A stretch of DNA of 64,000 bases from contig JAHXIO010000002.1 in the NCBI GenBank assembly GCA_025655595.1, positions 158,064 to 222,063 on the forward strand, read 5' to 3'. The translations under genes and the position numbers were made by a program. The notes under the pieces were generated by a model. It did not search any database, had not been told where the DNA came from, and saw nothing but the letters and a program-made list of their open reading frames with translations. Positions 1-8,917 of this stretch are shown here, in pieces. The DNA comes from Candidatus Thiodiazotropha sp. (ex Monitilora ramsayi). Its GTDB lineage: Bacteria > Pseudomonadota > Gammaproteobacteria > Chromatiales > Chromatiaceae. Numbering within the stretch: the stretch's first letter is position 1; each line of letters starts with the position of its first letter.

Positions 1-1
1 C

Positions 2-985
2 GCACTCAATTTCGTGCTCTATACCATGGGCGGATCAGTCTTTATGCTGATCAGCCTGTTGGTACTTTTTGACGCCGTGCCCGGACACTCCTTCTCCATG
101 GCGGCGATGGCGGAGAGCGGCCGTGGACTGCCGCAGCACACCCAGGTATTGATTTTCCTCGGCTTCCTGATCGGATTCGGCGTCAAGATGCCGATCTTTC
201 CCCTACACGGATGGCTCCCGCTTGCCCACGTGGAGGCGCCCAGTCCCATCTCGATCCTGCTCTCTGGTATTCTGCTGAAAATGGGCTCTTACGGCCTTTT
301 ACGTGCCGCCGGCATGCTGCCGGACGCGGTGGAGACTCTGCAGGGCCTGCTGGCGGTGTTGGCCTTCGTCAGCCTGATTTACGGTGGCTTGCTGGCCTGG
401 CGGCACAGCGATCTCAAGGCGATGATCGCCTACTCGTCCATCAGTCACATGGGCGTGGTACTGCTCGGCATCGCCGCCCTCAATCTGGCGGGGTTGCACG
501 GTGCACTGATGCAGATGGTCGCCCACGGCCTGGTTGCCGGTTCCCTCTTTCTGCTGATCGGCCTTCTCTATGAACGGACCAAGACCCGGGATGTGACCCA
601 CTACAGCTCCCTGGTCCGGGTCACCCCCAGATTTGCCTTTTTCACCACCTTCGCCTTCATCTCCGCTGTCTCCCTGCCCGGCACCGCAGGCTTCGTTGCA
701 GAGCTGAATGCGCTGATCGGCGGATTCGCCCGCTGGGGCTGGGTTGCCGCCCTGCTGACGGTGGGCGTGTTACTGAGTGCAGCCTACGCGGTGCGATCTA
801 TCAGTCAACTTTTCACGGGTCCGGTCCGTCCGGGCATGCGCGAGGTGGAGGACCTGAAACCGGTGGAGCTGCTGGCGGCGGGCACCCTGGCCGCCGGTAC
901 CCTGATCCTGGGTTTCATGCCGAGCCCGGTACTCGACCTGGTGAACGCCTCCGCCACCCAACTCGCCCTGCTGTTCAACCCCTGA
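2..985 (+). CDS. NuoM/ND4-like proton-channel subunit, 5' end missing
   Basis: The reading frame is open from base 2 (ALNF before a GTG at 14), so the true start lies left of the window and the GTG is internal. The 327 residues left are the C-terminal two thirds of a NuoM/ND4-type antiporter-like membrane subunit. They contain about nine hydrophobic helices, the loop FPLHGWLPLAHVEAP, and a lysine in LLKMGSYGLL that matches the conserved TM8 lysine of NuoM. It ends 16 bp before dabA on the same strand and is followed by dabB and two more NuoM-like genes, so it probably belongs to the inorganic-carbon uptake operon rather than to complex I. Family is clear; the exact role in the carbon pump is inferred. 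Confidence 0.85.
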   Translation, partial: ALNFVLYTMGGSVFMLISLLVLFDAVPGHSFSMAAMAESGRGLPQHTQVLIFLGFLIGFGVKMPIFPLHGWLPLAHVEAPSPISILLSGILLKMGSYGLLRAAGMLPDAVETLQGLLAVLAFVSLIYGGLLAWRHSDLKAMIAYSSISHMGVVLLGIAALNLAGLHGALMQMVAHGLVAGSLFLLIGLLYERTKTRDVTHYSSLVRVTPRFAFFTTFAFISAVSLPGTAGFVAELNALIGGFARWGWVAALLTVGVLLSAAYAVRSISQLFTGPVRPGMREVEDLKPVELLAAGTLAAGTLILGFMPSPVLDLVNASATQLALLFNP

Positions 986-1001
986 TGACGGTAACCGAGA
1001 A

Positions 1002-4000
1002 ATGAGTGCACAACAAACCGGCAGCGGAGACATCAGACAGCAGATTCGAGAGTCCCTCGAACATCTGGCCCATGTGCTGCCCGGTCAGGCACCAATCAAG
1101 GATTTCGTACACCACAACACCCTGCACGGTTATCAGCACCTCCCCTTCCCCGAGGCCCTGGCGGCCGCCCGCCGCCTCACTGGGGCGAGGGGCTACCAGC
1201 CGTCGGAGAAGTACCGGGAATACTATCGGCAAGGGAGAATCTCCAAGGAAGATCTGCTGGCCAGCATCGACGACGACCCGACGCTTGAGGCGGGCGTCGC
1301 TATCGTCGAAGCGGGAGAGATCGTCATTCGGCGACGGGACATCTACCTCGCGGCGCTCTCCCTGCCGCTGCAACCGGTATCCGGCTGTCAGCTCACCTGG
1401 CAGATCGATGAGGCCGGTGCCCTGGAGAAGCTCAACGGCGATCTGCCGGGTGAGACCAGAAAACGGCTGCTGAATCGTGCTGAGGAGAGCGGACTCTGTT
1501 CCGAAACTGCTGTGACGTCCGATCTCTGGCAGGCCTGTCTCGAGGCCCTGCATCTACAAGGGACACAACCCCACCCGGAAGAGCTGCTCGACCTGGCTCC
1601 CGAGCAGGCGGAGACGATGCTGCACGACATGCTGGATGACGCGACCAGCAACAATAACAGCAACGTTTCCACCGCCACCCAGCTCATGCGGCAGGCCGCC
1701 AACGACCGCCTGACCGAACAGATGGAGCGGATCGGCAAGGACCACAGTGTTCGCGATTTCCTGTTGGGTCTGACCGGGCATGATCTGATGGACGACATCC
1801 GTCCGCGACTGGTGAGGGAACTCTCCAATTTCCTCGACCAGGGTATCGCCGGGTGGCAACCGAAAGGCCTGGATCAGGGTTTTTACGCCTACTGGTGCGC
1901 CCAGGTTGAGAACGACCCCAACTGGCTGATGCAGGGTATCGAGGGCTGGCGACAGTATCTCGAACTGCTCCACACCGACCCCATGGACACCATCTTCAGT
2001 GAGATGCACCGGTTGGGACTACCGCAGGAGAGATGGGTCGCTTATCTTGAGCGGCTCGCCCTGGAACTGCCCGGCTGGTCGGGCATGGTGTTGTGGCGTC
2101 ACAACCATCCGGGCTATGAGGATCTCACTGCGAAGATCGATATGATCGACTACCTGGCGGTTCGCCTGGTGCTGGAGAGGATCTACGCGCACCACCTCTG
2201 CGCCAAGCTGTTTCAGATAGAGTCCAGCCTCGATATGTTGCGCTGGTATTTCCGCCGCAACCATGACGAGTTCAACGTACGGGAGGCGCTCTTCAACGGC
2301 CGCCTGCCCGAATACCTCGCCAGCCGTGCGCAGCGTGCCGTCCACGCCCCTCTCAGACAGTCGGCACCCGGCGCCAGGTCACCCTGGACACACCTCTCCC
2401 ACCTGATCTGGACCTGGCGTCACAGCGGCATGGAGGAGAAGACCGACCAGCCCACCCTTTGTCAGGGCGCCTGGCCGCTGTTTCAGATCGCCCAACGCCT
2501 GGGCCTCTATGGCGGTAATGTGCGTACCCTCTCCGACAAGCAGATCGAGACGATCTTCAACTGCCTGGACAGACTGGATGAAGATCGGGCCGGCTATCTC
2601 TGGCTGAAGGCCTACGAACGTCACTATCGCGAACAGATTCTCAAGGCACTGTCGCAAAACCATAGTCGCGGCGCCTGGTCCGACAGAGAGCAGCAGCCTG
2701 CCGCGCAGCTGATCTTCTGCATGGACGACCGCGAAGAGGGCATCAGACGTCATCTCGAAGAGCTGCTGCCGGAGGTCGAGACCCTGGGTGCGGCCGCCCA
2801 CTTCAACGTCCCCCACAACTGGCGCGGACTGGACGACAGCGATGTCACCCCTCTGGCACCCGTGGTGCCGGCCCCGGTGATCCCCGTCCATGAGGTATGC
2901 GAACATCCCACGAGTAGTGACCGGGAAACGGGCAAAACACACCAACAAAGGCAAAACCGATTGGCGCAGATCGGTGAGACGCTGCTGCAAGAAGGTCGGC
3001 GCGGTCTGCTGGTCCCCTCTATCATGGCGGCGATCACAGCACCTTTTGCCCTCGCACACCTTTCCGGCAAGATCCTCATGCCACGCGCTTTCGGTCTCTT
3101 CCTGCAGCGAGCCAGAGAGTGGCTGGTGCAGCGAGTCTCTACAAAGATCGATTACATTGCCCCCAATGACAGCCCCGAAGCGACCGTGGAGTCTCCACGT
3201 TTGGGATTCACCGATACGGAGCAGGCCGACCGGGTGCAGACCCTGCTGAAAAATATCGGCCTGACCTACGGATTCTCTCCCCTGGTCGCCATCATCGGCC
3301 ATGGCTCCCGCAACCAGAACAACCCCCACGCCTCCGCCTACAACTGCGGCGCCTGTGCGGGACACTTCAGTGGACCCAATGCCAGGCTGGTCGCCGCCAT
3401 GGCCAATCGGGCCGAAGTTCGCGCCCTGCTGGCCGATCGGGATATCCATATCCCGGCCGGGTCACATTTTATCGGCGGCGAGCACGACACCTGCAACGAC
3501 GTCATCGCCTGGTACGACCTGGACGATGTACCCGCTGATCTTCGCGATCATCTGCAGCATCTGCGAAACAAGCTACAGGAGGCGGCGAATCTGCATGCAC
3601 AGGAGCGCTGTCGGCGCTTTGCCTCGGCGTCGGAGCGGCTCGATCCCGCTCGCGCCTACGCCCACGTCGCCGGCCGGGCCCTCGATTTCTCCCAGGCCCG
3701 TCCCGAGCTGGGTCATGCCACCAACGCCTGCGCCTTCTTCGGCCGCCGCAGTATGAGCCGGGGTGCCTTTTTCGACCGGCGCTCCTTTCTGATCTCCTAT
3801 GACGCCACCCAGGATCCCAAAGGAGAGGTGCTGGAGAGACATCTCCTGATAAACGGTGCGGTGGGTGCTGGCATCAGTCTCGAGTACTACTTCTCCACGG
3901 TGGACAACGAGGGTTACGGCTGCGGCTCCAAGGTGATGCATAACGTCACCGGTTACCTCGGGGTAATGGAAGGGGCCAACTCCGACCTGCGTACCGGCCT

Positions 4001-4322
4001 GCCGAGACAGATGATCGAGATCCACGAAGCCATGCGACTGCTGGTGGTGGTGGAGGCCAAGACGGAGACCCTGACCGCCATCTACCAGCGACAGCCCCCG
4101 CTGCAGGAGTTGGTCGGCAATGGCTGGGTGCAGCTCACCGCCATGGATCCGGATGACGGCACCATCCACCTGTTCAAACCGGACAAGGGCTGGGTCAGGT
4201 GGCAGGCGGATCAGAAACCACTGCCTCAGGTGGACCGTTCGCCTGACTGGTATCTTGGTTATGACGGGCCCCTGGCCCCCACGCTGCTCAAGACGGCGGA
4301 GACGGGAGGTGCCCATGCCTGA
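1002..4322 (+). CDS. dabA: DabA, DUF2309 subunit of the DAB inorganic carbon pump
   Basis: A protein of 1106 residues of the DUF2309/UPF0753 family. DabA is the cytoplasmic beta-carbonic-anhydrase-like half of the DAB complex, which hydrates CO2 vectorially to bicarbonate using the ion gradient supplied through DabB. The expected zinc and catalytic residues are visible: Cys573 and Asp575 in FCMDDREE, His767 in IIGHGS, and Cys782 in NCGACAG. The Cys-x-Asp spacing and the 15-residue His-to-Cys distance agree with those described for Halothiobacillus DabA. It is longer than the roughly 800-residue DabA proteins, like the long DUF2309 proteins of Thiomicrospira-type bacteria. Start ATG at 1002 is close behind the preceding NuoM-like gene. 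Its last 8 bases overlap the dabB start, which indicates translational coupling. Confidence 0.95.
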   Translation: MSAQQTGSGDIRQQIRESLEHLAHVLPGQAPIKDFVHHNTLHGYQHLPFPEALAAARRLTGARGYQPSEKYREYYRQGRISKEDLLASIDDDPTLEAGVAIVEAGEIVIRRRDIYLAALSLPLQPVSGCQLTWQIDEAGALEKLNGDLPGETRKRLLNRAEESGLCSETAVTSDLWQACLEALHLQGTQPHPEELLDLAPEQAETMLHDMLDDATSNNNSNVSTATQLMRQAANDRLTEQMERIGKDHSVRDFLLGLTGHDLMDDIRPRLVRELSNFLDQGIAGWQPKGLDQGFYAYWCAQVENDPNWLMQGIEGWRQYLELLHTDPMDTIFSEMHRLGLPQERWVAYLERLALELPGWSGMVLWRHNHPGYEDLTAKIDMIDYLAVRLVLERIYAHHLCAKLFQIESSLDMLRWYFRRNHDEFNVREALFNGRLPEYLASRAQRAVHAPLRQSAPGARSPWTHLSHLIWTWRHSGMEEKTDQPTLCQGAWPLFQIAQRLGLYGGNVRTLSDKQIETIFNCLDRLDEDRAGYLWLKAYERHYREQILKALSQNHSRGAWSDREQQPAAQLIFCMDDREEGIRRHLEELLPEVETLGAAAHFNVPHNWRGLDDSDVTPLAPVVPAPVIPVHEVCEHPTSSDRETGKTHQQRQNRLAQIGETLLQEGRRGLLVPSIMAAITAPFALAHLSGKILMPRAFGLFLQRAREWLVQRVSTKIDYIAPNDSPEATVESPRLGFTDTEQADRVQTLLKNIGLTYGFSPLVAIIGHGSRNQNNPHASAYNCGACAGHFSGPNARLVAAMANRAEVRALLADRDIHIPAGSHFIGGEHDTCNDVIAWYDLDDVPADLRDHLQHLRNKLQEAANLHAQERCRRFASASERLDPARAYAHVAGRALDFSQARPELGHATNACAFFGRRSMSRGAFFDRRSFLISYDATQDPKGEVLERHLLINGAVGAGISLEYYFSTVDNEGYGCGSKVMHNVTGYLGVMEGANSDLRTGLPRQMIEIHEAMRLLVVVEAKTETLTAIYQRQPPLQELVGNGWVQLTAMDPDDGTIHLFKPDKGWVRWQADQKPLPQVDRSPDWYLGYDGPLAPTLLKTAETGGAHA

Positions 4323-5871
4323 ACAGTACGCCGGCCTGATACCCCTGCTCTACTGGTTGGCCGCTGCCTGGATCGGCGCCGGTTATCTGCTGAACCTGAA
4401 CCGCGGTGAGTCGGGAGAGAAGCATACGGCCCTGGTCGCCACTTTGGCCGCCGCGGCATCACTCATCCTTGTGCTTGTTCTCGCCGCCATGTCGGTATTT
4501 GAGGGTGCACCGGGTGCGGTTGAACTGGGCACCTGGTTTCGCAGTGGCGAATACTCCCTGCCGCTCAGTTTGATGCTGGACACCCTGAGTCTGTCGATCT
4601 CGACCATCGTCTCCCTGATCGCGCTGCTCGTGATCCGCTTCTCGGTCAACTACATGCACCGGGAGAGCGGGTTTCAGCGCTTCTTCATACTATTGTGCCT
4701 CTTTGCCGGCGCGATGAATCTGATCGTGTTGGCGGGCAACAGCCTCCTGATGTTTGCCGGTTGGGAAGTCGCCGGGGTCAGTTCATTCCTGCTCATCGGC
4801 TATGCGATCGAGCGACCCACCGCCACCCGTAACGGTGTGCGGGCCTTCGTCACCAACCGGATCGGCGATGCCGGTTTCATCCTGGGAATGGTCCTCTCCC
4901 TGTTGTGGCTGGGTGGGCTCGACTGGCAGACCCTCTCCCAGCGTGGCGGGGAGATCGAGACCCTGGCCGCCGGCCTGGTCGCCAGCGGTTTTGTCATCGC
5001 TGCCCTGGCCAAGTCGGCCCAACTCCCCTTCTCCCCCTGGATCGCGCGGGCACTCGAAGGACCAACTCCCTCCTCCGCTATCTTCTATGGCGCGCTGATG
5101 GTGCATGCGGGAGTCTATCTGCTGATTCGTCTGGAGCCGCTCCTGCAGCAGGCACATGCAGTCATGATCGGCATCGCTGTACTGGGCGCACTGACCGTGC
5201 TCTATGGCTGGCTCTCCGGCCTGGTCCAGTCCGATGTGAAGAGCGCACTGATGTTCTCCACCACCACCCAGGTGGGATGGATGTTCGTCTGGTGTGGACT
5301 CGGTTGGTTCACCCTGGCCGCCTGGCACCTGGGACTGCATGCCATCTGGCGGGCCTTCCAGTTTCTCTCCGCACCGGCTCTGCTCTATCAGGTCGAAGGG
5401 CCTGCCCGTCCGGTACCGCCATGGCTCTCCCGTTTCCGCTGGCTGCACCAGGCGGCCCTGCATCGCTTCTGGGTGGAGCCTTTGAGCGATACCTTGTTGG
5501 TACGGCCCACGGCATCACTCTCCCGCGATGTACAGTATTTCGATGAGCAGATCGTCACCCGGGTGGTGGGACTACCGGCCTATACCCGCAGCGTCTCCTC
5601 TCTCGCCCAGTGGGAGATGCTGAAGGAAAGAGCGTCTCAGTCTGATGCGGAGGCCATCGGCAAAGGCACCGGTCTGGCGGGCAAACTCATGACCTGGCTT
5701 GCGGACATCCTCCACTGGTTCGAGTCTCGGCTGGTGTTGAGCGGCGGCGGCGAGGGGCTGCTGAAACACCTGCATCGTATCGGCGGGTTGCTGACAAGGG
5801 TGGAACAGTTACTGGCGGAGCCACGCTATCTGATCGTGTTGATCGTGGTGACTTTCGTGGTGATTCTGTGA
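4315..5871 (+). CDS. dabB: DabB, NuoL/ND5-like membrane subunit of the DAB pump
   Basis: The membrane partner of DabA, a member of the NuoL/MrpA proton-channel family, 518 residues. The start at 4315 is chosen because GGAGGT lies just upstream and the gene then overlaps dabA by 8 bp; the open frame extends further upstream but only inside dabA. Family signatures include FAGWEVAGVSSFLLIGY with the conserved TM5 glutamate, FVTNRIGDAGF, and the segment LPFSPWIARALEGPTPSSA. About 12-13 hydrophobic helices are followed by a C-terminal amphipathic part and a last helix. In the DAB model it supplies the ion motive force that makes DabA run only in the CO2-hydrating direction. Confidence 0.92.
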   Translation: MPEQYAGLIPLLYWLAAAWIGAGYLLNLNRGESGEKHTALVATLAAAASLILVLVLAAMSVFEGAPGAVELGTWFRSGEYSLPLSLMLDTLSLSISTIVSLIALLVIRFSVNYMHRESGFQRFFILLCLFAGAMNLIVLAGNSLLMFAGWEVAGVSSFLLIGYAIERPTATRNGVRAFVTNRIGDAGFILGMVLSLLWLGGLDWQTLSQRGGEIETLAAGLVASGFVIAALAKSAQLPFSPWIARALEGPTPSSAIFYGALMVHAGVYLLIRLEPLLQQAHAVMIGIAVLGALTVLYGWLSGLVQSDVKSALMFSTTTQVGWMFVWCGLGWFTLAAWHLGLHAIWRAFQFLSAPALLYQVEGPARPVPPWLSRFRWLHQAALHRFWVEPLSDTLLVRPTASLSRDVQYFDEQIVTRVVGLPAYTRSVSSLAQWEMLKERASQSDAEAIGKGTGLAGKLMTWLADILHWFESRLVLSGGGEGLLKHLHRIGGLLTRVEQLLAEPRYLIVLIVVTFVVIL

Positions 5872-5881
5872 GGAACAGGAG

Positions 5882-7396
5882 ATGGTGATAGAAGAGATCC
5901 ACTGGTCATCGCAGATCGCCTACCCGATCCTGTCGCTGCTGCAGGTACTACCTATCGGCGCGGTGATACTGCTCTGGTTGCTGCGTCGCTCGCAGTGGAT
6001 GGTCCCTGCCGGTATCGCCGTCGCCGCTCTGGAGTTTCTCGTCAGTGTGGATCTGTGGCGAAATTACGACGCCAGTCACAGCGGCATGCAGTTCAGCGAG
6101 TCGATGAAACTCTTCGACTACCTGCACTACCACACGGGGGTCGACGGCATATCGGTGGTCTTCATCCTGATGACCGGCCTGTTGACCCTGCTCATCACCC
6201 TCTACGGCGTGGTCAGGAATCTCAAGCCGTTCCATCGTCTCTACACCTTCACCTTCATGGTGCAGGCCACCCTGATGGCGCAGTTCGTGACGCTGAATCT
6301 GCTCTGGTTCGTTCTACTTTCGGCCATCCAGCTGGGACTGATCGGCTATCTGCTGTGGCGCTGGGGCAACTCACCGGATAAGGATCTGGCATTACGGCGC
6401 TTCTACCAGTTCATGAGCGTCAGCATCCTATTGCTGATCGGTGGAGCCGTCGTCCTGGGATGGAGCTACTCCGACAGCCATACCGGCACCTGGAGTTTCG
6501 ATCTCATCCAGCTCGCCACCACACCGGTGTCGGAGGCTTTCCGCACCGTCGCCTTCTTCCTGCTCTTCTACGGCCTGGCGATTCGCACGCCCCTGTTCCC
6601 GCTGCACGGCTGGCTGCCGATGATCGCCGAGCACGGCAATGTGGCGGTGGCGCCCACCTTCCTTCTCGGTCTCAAGATCGGCATCTACGGCATGCTCAGG
6701 TTTGTCCTGCCCCTGTTGCCTACCGCCGTGATGGAGTGGCACAGCTATGTGGTGGCATTCGCTCTGACCGGGATCTTCTACGCCGCCTTTCTCGCCATGA
6801 TGCAGGACAATCTTCGTCGGCTGCTCGCCTACGCAGTGATCTCTCACACAGGCATTCTGGTACTGGGTATTTTCAGTCTCGAACATGCCGCATTCATGGG
6901 GAGCGTGATTCTCTCCGCCACTTTCGGTCTGGCACTGGCAGCACTGGTCTTCACCACCGGCCTGCTCTACCGCCGCACCCATACCACGCTGCTGCATAAC
7001 CTGGGCAGCCTGTTCGACACCTTGCCTTTTCTCGGCATCACCTTCCTGATCGGCGGTCTTGCCATCGTCGGCATGCCCGGTACGCCGGGATTCGATGCGG
7101 TCCATCTGATTCTGGAGTCGGCGATCCACCGCTTCGGCGCACTGGTCACCATCGCCGCCGCGCTGGGTAATGTGGTGGCGGCCGGTTTCCTGCTGTGGGC
7201 CTTCCAGCGGGCGTTTCTCTCTCCCCGTCCGGCCGGTGCGCGACCGTTCCAGGTGATTCCGGTCAATCGTGCGGAGATCTTTGTCGTCAGTGCGCTGATT
7301 CTGGTGCTGCTCGGCGCCGGTTTCTATATCGAGCCCTGGTTGACGCTGGTGGATAAACCGCTCTCGGCGCTGAGTGCGCTCTACGCAACACCATGA
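5882..7396 (+). CDS. Divergent NuoM-like membrane subunit of the dab locus
   Basis: A 504-residue NuoM/ND4-like protein with about 14 hydrophobic helices. The loop TPLFPLHGWLPMIAEHGN and TM8 segment LLGLKIGIYGMLRF (Lys265) are well kept. By hand alignment with the next gene, the TM5 glutamate that is essential for proton translocation in NuoM falls on Ala148 (VLLSAIQLG), and the TM7 lysine falls on Arg235 (AIRTPLFP). It may therefore be a non-pumping or differently gated subunit. It starts 10 bp after dabB and ends 12 bp before the next NuoM-like gene, all in one operon. Membership of the family is certain; its loss of pumping is inference. Confidence 0.85.
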   Translation: MVIEEIHWSSQIAYPILSLLQVLPIGAVILLWLLRRSQWMVPAGIAVAALEFLVSVDLWRNYDASHSGMQFSESMKLFDYLHYHTGVDGISVVFILMTGLLTLLITLYGVVRNLKPFHRLYTFTFMVQATLMAQFVTLNLLWFVLLSAIQLGLIGYLLWRWGNSPDKDLALRRFYQFMSVSILLLIGGAVVLGWSYSDSHTGTWSFDLIQLATTPVSEAFRTVAFFLLFYGLAIRTPLFPLHGWLPMIAEHGNVAVAPTFLLGLKIGIYGMLRFVLPLLPTAVMEWHSYVVAFALTGIFYAAFLAMMQDNLRRLLAYAVISHTGILVLGIFSLEHAAFMGSVILSATFGLALAALVFTTGLLYRRTHTTLLHNLGSLFDTLPFLGITFLIGGLAIVGMPGTPGFDAVHLILESAIHRFGALVTIAAALGNVVAAGFLLWAFQRAFLSPRPAGARPFQVIPVNRAEIFVVSALILVLLGAGFYIEPWLTLVDKPLSALSALYATP

Positions 7397-7408
7397 GACA
7401 CCGGAACC

Positions 7409-8911
7409 ATGACCAGTATTGAACAGATGAACAACCTGCCGGTGCTCTCATCCCTGCTCCTGCTTCCCTTACTGGGGGCCGCGGTGATCTGGATGCTGCC
7501 GCGGAGCAAAGCGAGACTTGTGGCGTTGCTCACGCTGATTGCCGCACTGGTACCGGCACTGATGACGGTGATCGGGCTGGATGCCGCCAATGCAGACTTT
7601 CAATTCACCGAACAGTATCCCTGGATCCCGGCGCTGGACGCCCACTTTCGATTTGGCGTGGATGGTATATCAGCGCCGTTTCTACCCCTGACCGTGCTGT
7701 TGTTCATTGCTGTGGTGCTCGCATCCTGGACCAGCATCCAGTCCATACCCAGGGTCTACTATACCCTGCTGATGCTGTTTGCATCCGCCACACTGGGCGT
7801 CTTCATGAGCATCGACGCCCTGGCGTTCTTCCTCTTCTGGGAGCTGACTCTGGTACCGCTCTACTTCCTGATCAGTCTGTGGGGCATCGGTCCCCATCGG
7901 CGCTACGCCGCCACCAAGTACACCCTGTTCATGCTGGCCGGCGGCATTCCCCTGCTGCTCGCCATCGCTTTTCTCGCCTTCAACCACGCCGAGGTCATGG
8001 GCGCAACCCCGCCCGCGGGCCTTTCGTTCGACTACCGAACACTGCTGGAGACACCGCTGACACCGGGACTTGAGATCATCGTCTTCCTCTTTCTGCTGAT
8101 TGGATTCGCCGTAAAAACACCGCTCTTTCCCCTGCACACCTGGCTACCCATCGTCGCTCTGGAAGGGCCGGCGCCGGTCGCCGCCCTGTTGGTGGGCCTC
8201 AAGCTGGGCGCTTATGGGCTGATCCGTTTCACCGTGCCGCTGGCACCCACGGCGGCGCAGGAGCTTCACTGGTTGCTTGCGGGACTGGGGGTGATCGGTG
8301 TCCTCTACGGCGCTTTGGCGGCTTTCAGTCAGACCAATCTGCGCCGCATGCTGGCCTACTCTTCCATGAGCCACGTGGGACTGGTGGTGCTCGGTATCGC
8401 CTCCTTCAGCCACCAGGGTCTTCAGGGCGCGGTCTTTCAGCTGTTGAATTTCGTGGTCATCGCCGGCGGTCTCTTTCTCTTGACCGGCTACCTGCACCAT
8501 CGCCTGGGATCGACCGATCTCATCCATCTCGGCGGCATCGCCCAGCGCATGCCCCTGCTGGCGGCGTTTTTCATGTTCCTCGGGCTGGCTTCGCTCGGTA
8601 TTCCCGGCACCAGCGGTTTTCCCGCAGAGTTTCTGATTCTGTTCAGCGCGCTGGAGACCCACACCGGCGCCGGCCTGGCGGCGCTGTTCGGCATGATTAT
8701 CGGTGCCGGATATCTGCTCAACAATTATCGTCAGAGTTTTTACGGCCCAGTGACCCAGGATCAGGTCAGGGTTGCGCAGGATCTACGCACCCGTGAGCTG
8801 ATCACCATGCTGGCCTTTACCCTGCTGGTGCTTCTGTTCGGCTTTTTCCCCGGCCTCCTACTCGACCTGACTGATGCCACGGTCACCAGTTGGCTGACAC
8901 GGATGCAATAG
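7409..8911 (+). CDS. NuoM-like proton-channel subunit of the dab locus
   Basis: A 500-residue NuoM/ND4-like subunit with the full set of key residues: Glu145 in FFLFWELTLVPLY, Lys236 in FAVKTPLFPLHTW and Lys265 in LLVGLKLGAYGLIR, at almost the same positions as in E. coli NuoM (E144, K234, K265). It is the last gene of the left-hand operon. The stop is followed after 6 bp by the end of the convergent carbonic-anhydrase-like gene. No other complex I genes surround it, so it most likely works with DabA/DabB, perhaps enlarging the ion-translocating arm of the carbon pump. A role in a separate antiporter cannot be excluded. Confidence 0.88.
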   Translation: MTSIEQMNNLPVLSSLLLLPLLGAAVIWMLPRSKARLVALLTLIAALVPALMTVIGLDAANADFQFTEQYPWIPALDAHFRFGVDGISAPFLPLTVLLFIAVVLASWTSIQSIPRVYYTLLMLFASATLGVFMSIDALAFFLFWELTLVPLYFLISLWGIGPHRRYAATKYTLFMLAGGIPLLLAIAFLAFNHAEVMGATPPAGLSFDYRTLLETPLTPGLEIIVFLFLLIGFAVKTPLFPLHTWLPIVALEGPAPVAALLVGLKLGAYGLIRFTVPLAPTAAQELHWLLAGLGVIGVLYGALAAFSQTNLRRMLAYSSMSHVGLVVLGIASFSHQGLQGAVFQLLNFVVIAGGLFLLTGYLHHRLGSTDLIHLGGIAQRMPLLAAFFMFLGLASLGIPGTSGFPAEFLILFSALETHTGAGLAALFGMIIGAGYLLNNYRQSFYGPVTQDQVRVAQDLRTRELITMLAFTLLVLLFGFFPGLLLDLTDATVTSWLTRMQ

Positions 8912-8917
8912 GACCTG

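Noticed and set aside
2379..3449. 356-codon minus-strand open frame inside dabA
   Set aside because: GC-rich shadow frame of dabA; the dabA frame contains all zinc-site motifs.
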